Source: JAMXLO01 sp041487355
Lineage (GTDB): Bacteria > Pseudomonadota > Alphaproteobacteria > Acetobacterales > Acetobacteraceae
Direction of reading: 5' to 3'
Assembly: GCA_041487355.1 (NCBI GenBank)
Contig: JBGPND010000244.1
Span: 1 to 7,051, forward strand
DNA: 7,051 nt
Positions 6,022 to 7,051 of this stretch are shown here, piece after piece. Made by a program: the position numbers and the translations under genes. The notes under the pieces were generated by a model. The model had not been told where the DNA came from and searched no databases. It worked only from the letters and a program-made list of their open reading frames with translations. The stretch's first letter is position 1, and each line of letters starts with the position of its first letter.

Positions 6022-6240
6022 ATGCGGGTCATCTGGGCGCCATCGGCGCCGCCCGAGGTCGAGCGCGTATACGATCATCTGCTTGATTACAGCCCTCGGG
6101 TTGCAATTCGACTGGCCGCGAGCCGGTTCGCGGCCGGTGGCAGTCTGGCGGACTGCCCGCACCGGGGCCGCCGCCTGTGGAACCGCGACTCGGGACACCG
6201 GCCCCTGACGCCGCCTGAACACGGGGCTTTGTGGACATAG
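6022..6240 (+). pseudogene. Degenerate ParE-like (RelE/ParE superfamily) toxin remnant
   Basis: From ATG 6022 the frame reads MRVIWAPSAPPEVERVYDHL and continues LDYSPRVAIRLAASRF, then GGSLADCPHRGRRL. This is the typical N-terminal half of a ParE toxin, an mRNA interferase-fold protein that in ParDE systems poisons gyrase. After about residue 52 the sequence (NRDSGHRPLTPPEHGALWT) loses the expected second-half strands (the RELxxxxPYxIRYR region and the terminal LRVRHG motif). I could not recover those strands in the other two forward frames downstream. The 72-residue product is therefore truncated and likely inactive. No ParD-like antitoxin frame precedes it; moaE ends 64 bases upstream. A weak GGGTAGG precedes the ATG too closely to be a good SD. 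It is either a decayed module or, less likely, a divergent short toxin. Confidence 0.6.
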
Positions 6241-6535
6241 CGTCAAATCGCGCCAAGGGGACGCGCGGCACGTTGCGGGCCGATCGCGCCAATTGGTGGA
6301 GTCTGAGGCGGATGGTTCGTGGGCGCGGCGTCAACGTCCGATGGGCGCCTGCCGGCGCGTCGCAGCGCCCGATCCCGGCCATGCGTCGATACTCGCCAGC
6401 GGCGGCGAACAGCTCGGCCGTCGTGAAACCAGATAAGCGTTTCCGCGCCACACCAGGTTTCAATCCCGAGCCTCCGGCCCGAGCAGAGAGACACGGCGCC
6501 GTCGCACGCGCGTGTTGACGATCGACCATGTCACA

Positions 6536-6566
6536 TTTGAGTGGAGAGACGTTGGGGTTCAGGTCA
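6536..6566 (+). repeat. 31-bp direct repeat, copy A
   Basis: This copy begins TTTGAGTGGAGAGACG and ends GGTTCAGGTCA. It matches copy B at 6859-6889 at 29 of 31 positions; the differences are A/G at position 12 and T/C at position 23. In one frame both copies encode FEWRDVG-x-QV, the first difference being synonymous. A TGACG lies 20 bases before the start of this copy (22 bases before copy B), so weak similarity may extend upstream. Confidence 0.75.
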
Positions 6567-6608
6567 GCAGACGCCGGCCTCGATCAGGCTGCCATCGTGC
6601 TCGCGGGG

Positions 6609-6627
6609 CGCCGGGTCAAGCCCGGCG
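6609..6627. repeat. REP-like hairpin 1
   Basis: CGCCGGG (6609-6615) and CCCGGCG (6621-6627) form a perfect 7-bp stem with loop TCAAG. The same loop occurs in the stronger hairpin 2 about 50 bases on, so the two look like members of one palindromic family. Confidence 0.5.
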
Positions 6628-6662
6628 GCAGGCTACAGACCGCTGGGCGCCGGCTTCGCCGG

Positions 6663-6687
6663 TGGCCCCGGATCAAGTCCGGGGCCA
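6663..6687. repeat. REP-like hairpin 2
   Basis: TGGCCCCGGA (6663-6672) and TCCGGGGCCA (6678-6687) form a perfect 10-bp stem around TCAAG. Palindromes of this kind are common between genes in high-GC alphaproteobacteria. No T-run follows, so termination is not indicated. Confidence 0.6.
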
Positions 6688-6737
6688 GTCCCGACCCAGG
6701 CTGCGCGCGACGGCGGCGGAGACGCAGGCCGGGACGG

Positions 6738-6791
6738 GTTGAGCCGCAAAGCGGAGTTGAGCCGCAAAGCGGAGTTGAGCCGCAAAGCGGA
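6738..6791 (+). repeat. Three tandem copies of an 18-bp unit
   Basis: The unit GTTGAGCCGCAAAGCGGA occurs three times without any mismatch (6738-6755, 6756-6773, 6774-6791). Each unit contains the small hairpin CCGC-AAA-GCGG. The sequence TCAAC right after the last copy is the complement of GTTGA, so the third unit plus TCAAC extends the stem. The 18-base period keeps frame, giving VEPQSG three times in one frame, but no real protein surrounds it. Confidence 0.85.
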
Positions 6792-6858
6792 TCAACCGGC
6801 GCTCGACCGAACCGAGAAACACGGTCACGATCGGCGTGACGGCAACCTAGGACTCTAC

Positions 6859-6889
6859 TTTGAGTGGAGGGACGTTGGGGCTCAGGTCA
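6859..6889 (+). repeat. 31-bp direct repeat, copy B
   Basis: This is the second copy of the repeat at 6536-6566, in the same orientation and 323 bases further on. It differs at two positions. The sequence after the copies is unrelated, so only the short segment is shared. Confidence 0.75.
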
Positions 6890-6958
6890 TGTCCCTCGAA
6901 ACGCGGATAGTTATACCAACCGCCCGAATCAATGACCCTTGGTCAGCGCTCGCTTTTC

Positions 6959-7039
6959 CCGTCATGGCCGGGCTTGTCCCGGCCATCCGTCGTGGCACGG
7001 TGCCACCACTGATGGCCGGGACAAGCCCGGCCATGACGG
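6959..7039. repeat. Perfect 29-bp inverted repeat built from two palindromic units
   Basis: The arms 6959-6987 and 7011-7039 are exact reverse complements over 29 bases. Each arm is itself a hairpin: ATGGCCGGG and CCCGGCCAT around CTTGT (left) or ACAAG (right). Between the arms GTGGCA (6992-6997) and TGCCAC (7001-7006) form an inner stem with loop CGG. The arms translate as VMAGLVPAI and MAGTSPAMT, strings I recall from spurious protein predictions over intergenic repeats in alphaproteobacteria. The layout resembles a pair of inverted REP units (BIME-like). It has no T-run and so is not a standard terminator. Confidence 0.85.
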
Positions 7040-7051
7040 CGAGGGAGCGGC

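Larger units (their letters stand above)
6241..7051. other. Gene-poor, repeat-rich region at the right end
   Basis: No reading frame in these 811 bases looks like a real protein. Frames at 6231-6518 and 6528-6839 (+) and 6029-6529 (-) are Arg/Pro-rich translations of GC-rich DNA, with no recognisable fold. Bases 6241-6530 hold only short palindromes, for example ACGGCGCCGT at 6493-6502 and CACGCGCGTG at 6505-6514. From 6536 onwards the region is dominated by the repeats listed separately. The AT-richer stretch 6900-6935 (with TTATACCAACC) is unlike its neighbours. The frame containing the second 31-bp repeat stays open to the end of the window, but without family features. Confidence 0.6.

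Noticed and set aside
6029..6529. 166-codon minus-strand frame
   Set aside because: Arg/Pro-rich with no motif, and it overlaps the ParE-like remnant on the other strand.
6738..6791. CRISPR array
   Set aside because: The units are head-to-tail with no spacers, so this is a simple tandem repeat.
6528..6839. 103-codon frame containing VEPQSG three times
   Set aside because: It is only the translation of the hairpins and the tandem repeat, with Arg-rich filler and no SD.
6959..7039. Intrinsic transcription terminator
   Set aside because: The stem is strong but no U-tract follows either strand's hairpin, and no gene ends next to it inside the window.

Overview
The window looks like chromosomal DNA of a high-GC alphaproteobacterium. 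The HflX, Hfq and MoaE sequences and the pgsA-moaD-moaE order suggest Rhodospirillales, most likely Acetobacteraceae. This placement rests on recognising protein families and gene order, not on a search. All recognisable genes are on the + strand.

Left part (1-2353): the 3' part of a HAD-family phosphatase gene, then hfq and hflX, a classic RNA-chaperone/ribosome-rescue pair. The hflX reading frame is intact and carries every GTPase motif, but its N-terminal region has no ATG, GTG or TTG before base 1121. The best in-frame candidate is a CTG at 884, inside the end of hfq, with a well-spaced Shine-Dalgarno (SD) sequence. A 43-codon ORF of unknown nature follows hflX in the same frame.

Middle (2354-3375): a 241-base intergenic stretch with a nested inverted repeat and a possible 11-codon leader ORF, then an Lrp/AsnC-type regulator and a HigA/VapI-type antitoxin with no toxin beside it.

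Right-centre (3437-5957): a tight run of pgsA (phosphatidylglycerol phosphate synthase), mobB (molybdenum cofactor GTPase), a small Pro/Thr/Gly-rich lipoprotein of unknown function, and moaD and moaE (the two subunits of molybdopterin synthase). Spacing and missing terminators suggest one or two transcripts joining phospholipid synthesis with molybdenum cofactor synthesis.

Right end (5958-7051): about 1.1 kb with no convincing intact gene. It holds a degenerate ParE-like toxin, two 31-bp imperfect direct repeats 323 bp apart, REP-like hairpins with a TCAAG loop, an 18-bp unit repeated three times in tandem, and a perfect 29-bp inverted repeat whose arms are themselves palindromic. This is a repeat-rich accessory or decay zone.

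I saw no tRNA, rRNA, CRISPR array or complete insertion sequence, and no clear new biological system. The observations most worth testing are the hflX start, the orphan toxin and antitoxin parts, and the repeat cluster at the right end.
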